Origin: Rubripirellula obstinata
Lineage (GTDB): Bacteria; Planctomycetota; Planctomycetia; Pirellulales; Pirellulaceae
Assembly (NCBI RefSeq): GCF_001642955.1
Contig: NZ_LWSK01000045.1
Location: forward strand, 1 to 43,604
Reading direction: 5' to 3'
Length of the DNA: 43,604 nucleotides
Positions 42,004 through 43,604 of the stretch are shown here, one piece after another. The notes under the pieces are model-generated. The model had not been told where the DNA came from, did no database searches, and saw only the letters and a program-made list of their open reading frames with translations. The number at the start of each line of letters is the position of its first letter. Position 1 is the first letter of the stretch. Position numbers and translations under genes: made by a program.

Positions 42004-42839
42004 CCGAGTCACTGAACTCGATCGGCCAGCATTGCCATACTCTGTCGGATTCGATCCGCTGGGCGTGCATCTTGGAAGCGACCGCGCCCAAGGCGGGCAA
42101 CGTCTATCCCGGTCGCCCGTTCGCAGACCTGAACTTCACGCACTTCGTCCAGGCCGCCGAGATCACCGCTGATTGTTTGACGCGATTTGACCAACCAATC
42201 GGTCAACGGATGTTGGATTGTGTTCGGTCAAGTCGGTCGGCTACCGGAACGAACGTGAATCTTGGGATCGTGCTGCTTCTTGCGCCGCTCGCCGATTCGT
42301 TTCACACCAGCCGCAGTGTTGGTGAAGTCCTTTCGTCGCTCGACCAAAGCGACGGGCAGCAGATCTTTGAGGCAATCAAGGTTGCCGGAGCGGGCGGTTT
42401 GGGGGAAGTTGAACAGATGGATGTTCATTCGAGTTCCGAGACGATTGACGTTGTCGCGGCAATGCGCTTGGCCGCTGACCGAGACCGTATTGCTTTGCAG
42501 TACGCCAGCGACTTTACCGACCTGCACGACAACCTGATTCCTATTCTGTTGGATGCAATAACGAACCGCGGTGACCTGTTGTTGGGAATCAGCGAGGCTC
42601 ATGTGCGTTTGTTGGCATCGAGTCCCGATTCGTTGATTCAGCGAAAATTCGGACGCGAGGTTGCCAAGCAGGTACAACAACTCGCCAGCGAAGTCGATCA
42701 TTCATCCACGATGTCCCGAAAGCGATTGGACGACTTTCTGCGGCCGGATGGTAATCCCGAAGGCCTACAGCTTAACCCTGGAACGACGGCTGATGTGATC
42801 GCTGCCGCTCTGTTTGTTTTACTCAATTCAAATTCTTGA
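42000..42839 (+). CDS. Triphosphoribosyl-dephospho-CoA synthase (CitG/MdcB) family protein
   Basis: The 279-residue protein overlaps the hydrolase stop by an ATGA. ACILEATAPKAGNVYPGRPFA matches the conserved E-x-x-x-x-P-K-P-G-x-V start of CitG/MdcB proteins. TGTNVNLGIVLLLAPLA matches their second block. Classical members build the prosthetic group of citrate or malonate lyase, but no lyase gene is visible. In methylotrophs and planctomycetes, I recall CitG-like proteins near genes of the tetrahydromethanopterin C1 pathway. The PTPS-family gene that follows after 16 bases fits a pterin-cofactor role, which is inference. Confidence 0.85.
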   Translation: MTESLNSIGQHCHTLSDSIRWACILEATAPKAGNVYPGRPFADLNFTHFVQAAEITADCLTRFDQPIGQRMLDCVRSSRSATGTNVNLGIVLLLAPLADSFHTSRSVGEVLSSLDQSDGQQIFEAIKVAGAGGLGEVEQMDVHSSSETIDVVAAMRLAADRDRIALQYASDFTDLHDNLIPILLDAITNRGDLLLGISEAHVRLLASSPDSLIQRKFGREVAKQVQQLASEVDHSSTMSRKRLDDFLRPDGNPEGLQLNPGTTADVIAAALFVLLNSNS

Positions 42840-42855
42840 CCCCGAATTTTGCGCC

Positions 42856-43356
42856 ATGACTCAAGCTACTTTTCGCGTTGACGTTACCAAAGAACAGTTC
42901 ATCTTTTCCGCTGCACATTTCATTACCTTTGCGGGCGACATATGCGAGCGGATTCACGGTCACAACTACGCCGTTCGAGCCAGTGTCGAAGGTCCGCTAG
43001 ACGAAAATCGATACGTGGTCGATTTCATCGCTCTGCGAGACGCGGTGTTGGCGGAGACGCAACAGTTGGATCATCACGTCGTTTTGCCGGCTGATCATGC
43101 CGAGATCAAAATCACATCCGACGACAAAGAAACGACTGCAACCTTTCGCGACCGTCGATGGGTTTTCCCCAACGAAGACTGCGTGATCTTGCCGGTCGTT
43201 AACACGACTGCCGAAGAGATGGCACGAGTGATTGCGGAACGTGTGGTCGAGCGAACCAAAGAGACGTTCGGCAACAAGCTAACCTGGATCGAAGTCGCCG
43301 TTGATGAAAACCAAGGCCAATGGGGCGTATGCCGTCTGCCATGGCCGCAGAGCTAA
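42856..43356 (+). CDS. 6-pyruvoyl-tetrahydropterin synthase/QueD family protein
   Basis: From the ATG at 42856 (MTQATFRVDV) the protein has 166 residues. Zinc ligands are His21 in FSAAHF and His34/His36 in HGHNY. The catalytic Cys30 stands four residues before His34 (CERIHGH), as in PTPS/QueD enzymes. VDFIALRDAV, LDHHVVLP, and NTTAEEMARVIAE are further family blocks. Members convert dihydroneopterin triphosphate to pyruvoyl-tetrahydropterin or to carboxy-tetrahydropterin for queuosine. No other queuosine gene is present. Following the CitG-family gene closely, it may supply a pterin to a C1 cofactor. It is slightly longer than QueD. Confidence 0.9.
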   Translation: MTQATFRVDVTKEQFIFSAAHFITFAGDICERIHGHNYAVRASVEGPLDENRYVVDFIALRDAVLAETQQLDHHVVLPADHAEIKITSDDKETTATFRDRRWVFPNEDCVILPVVNTTAEEMARVIAERVVERTKETFGNKLTWIEVAVDENQGQWGVCRLPWPQS

Positions 43357-43441
43357 AGGGAGAGGGTTTACGATCATCGATGCTTGGTGCATTTACGGCC
43401 GCTAAACGGCTTGGCGATTAGATCGATATTGGAAAGGCAAT

Positions 43442-43476
43442 GGTGAGCCGCTGGCCGTGAGGCCTCGGGCAATGCG
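43442..43476 (+). repeat. Solo arm of the GTGAGCCGC repeat
   Basis: GGTGAGCCGCTGGCCGTGAG then GCCTCGGGCAATGCG matches the reverse complement of the right arm of the element at 5071-5137 with one visible difference (GTGAG for GTAAG). No facing arm is present. It lies in the 248-base non-coding stretch at the end of the window. Confidence 0.8.
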
Positions 43477-43522
43477 GTGGGCTGATGAAAATGCGGTGGG
43501 TGATGTTATTCGCGAACCAGTC

Positions 43523-43557
43523 GAACATTGCAAATTGCAAAATGAACATTGCAAATT
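43523..43557. repeat. Solo arm of the GCAAATTGCAAAATGAAC repeat
   Basis: ACATTGCAAATTGCAAAATG then AACATTGCAAATTG matches the left arm of the inverted repeat at 17204-17231 almost exactly. The word ACATTGCAAATTG occurs twice, directly repeated. The facing arm is not in the window. Confidence 0.8.
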
Positions 43558-43604
43558 GAAAATTCTTGGGAAGCGGTATTTGCTGGTCAATTTACATTTT
43601 TCAG

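Noticed and set aside
1-43604. tRNA, rRNA, prophage or insertion-sequence genes
   Set aside because: I looked for integrase or transposase motifs, tRNA cloverleaf ends and rRNA words on both strands and saw none. This is a reading by eye, so a small RNA gene could be missed.

Overview
The window reads as a chromosomal segment of a planctomycete, most likely of the Pirellulaceae (Rhodopirellula-like). This rests on gene content: a cysteine-rich YTV-repeat cell-wall protein, two Hanks-type kinases, a HemQ/ChdC-type heme enzyme, CrtI-like and aldehyde-oxidising carotenoid genes, many secreted or membrane proteins of unknown function, mid-50s GC by eye, and short operons separated by gaps carrying long inverted repeats. 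I see no rRNA, tRNA, CRISPR array, phage or insertion sequence. The placement is inference; no database was searched.

Layout. 258-3714 (minus): aldehyde dehydrogenase, a membrane protein, thymidylate kinase, a membrane protein. 3969-5042 (plus): Ca2+/Na+ antiporter. 5184-8042 (minus): four-domain ribosomal protein S1, a small membrane protein, a HEAT/TPR-like protein. 8364-11691 (plus): a secreted STN-like protein and the YTV protein with a strong terminator. 12156-13573 (minus): HemQ and a membrane protein. 13717-15449 (plus): exported MsrA, a short secreted protein whose frame continues past two stops, and a small protein. 15545-18830 (minus): CrtI-family oxidoreductase and an aldehyde dehydrogenase, a likely carotenoid-acid pair. 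18882-24358 (plus): nitroreductase, PP2C phosphatase, an RNase H-like protein lacking its catalytic residues, GlgB. 24636-29898 (plus): BFN-domain protein, PanC, UDP-glucuronate decarboxylase, a kinase-PAS fusion, and a CehA/McbA-like secreted protein lacking its His-x-His motif. 30025-34556 (plus): methyltransferase, M24 peptidase, AccB, AccC, a membrane protein. 34571-40869 (minus): a large secreted protein, a small acidic membrane protein, a membrane kinase, LarE, and a methyltransferase. 41068-43356 (plus): a dehalogenase-like hydrolase overlapping a CitG-family gene, then a PTPS-family gene, possibly linked to pterin cofactor synthesis.

The most unusual structure lies between genes. At least seven classes of long inverted repeat fill the gaps, and five of them recur as another copy or as a single arm elsewhere in the window. 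In one class (GTAGGCCGTAGCGAG...) four copies differ in sequence, yet the two arms of each copy largely change together. Two proteins look like dead enzymes, and one gene region keeps an open frame across two in-frame stops.
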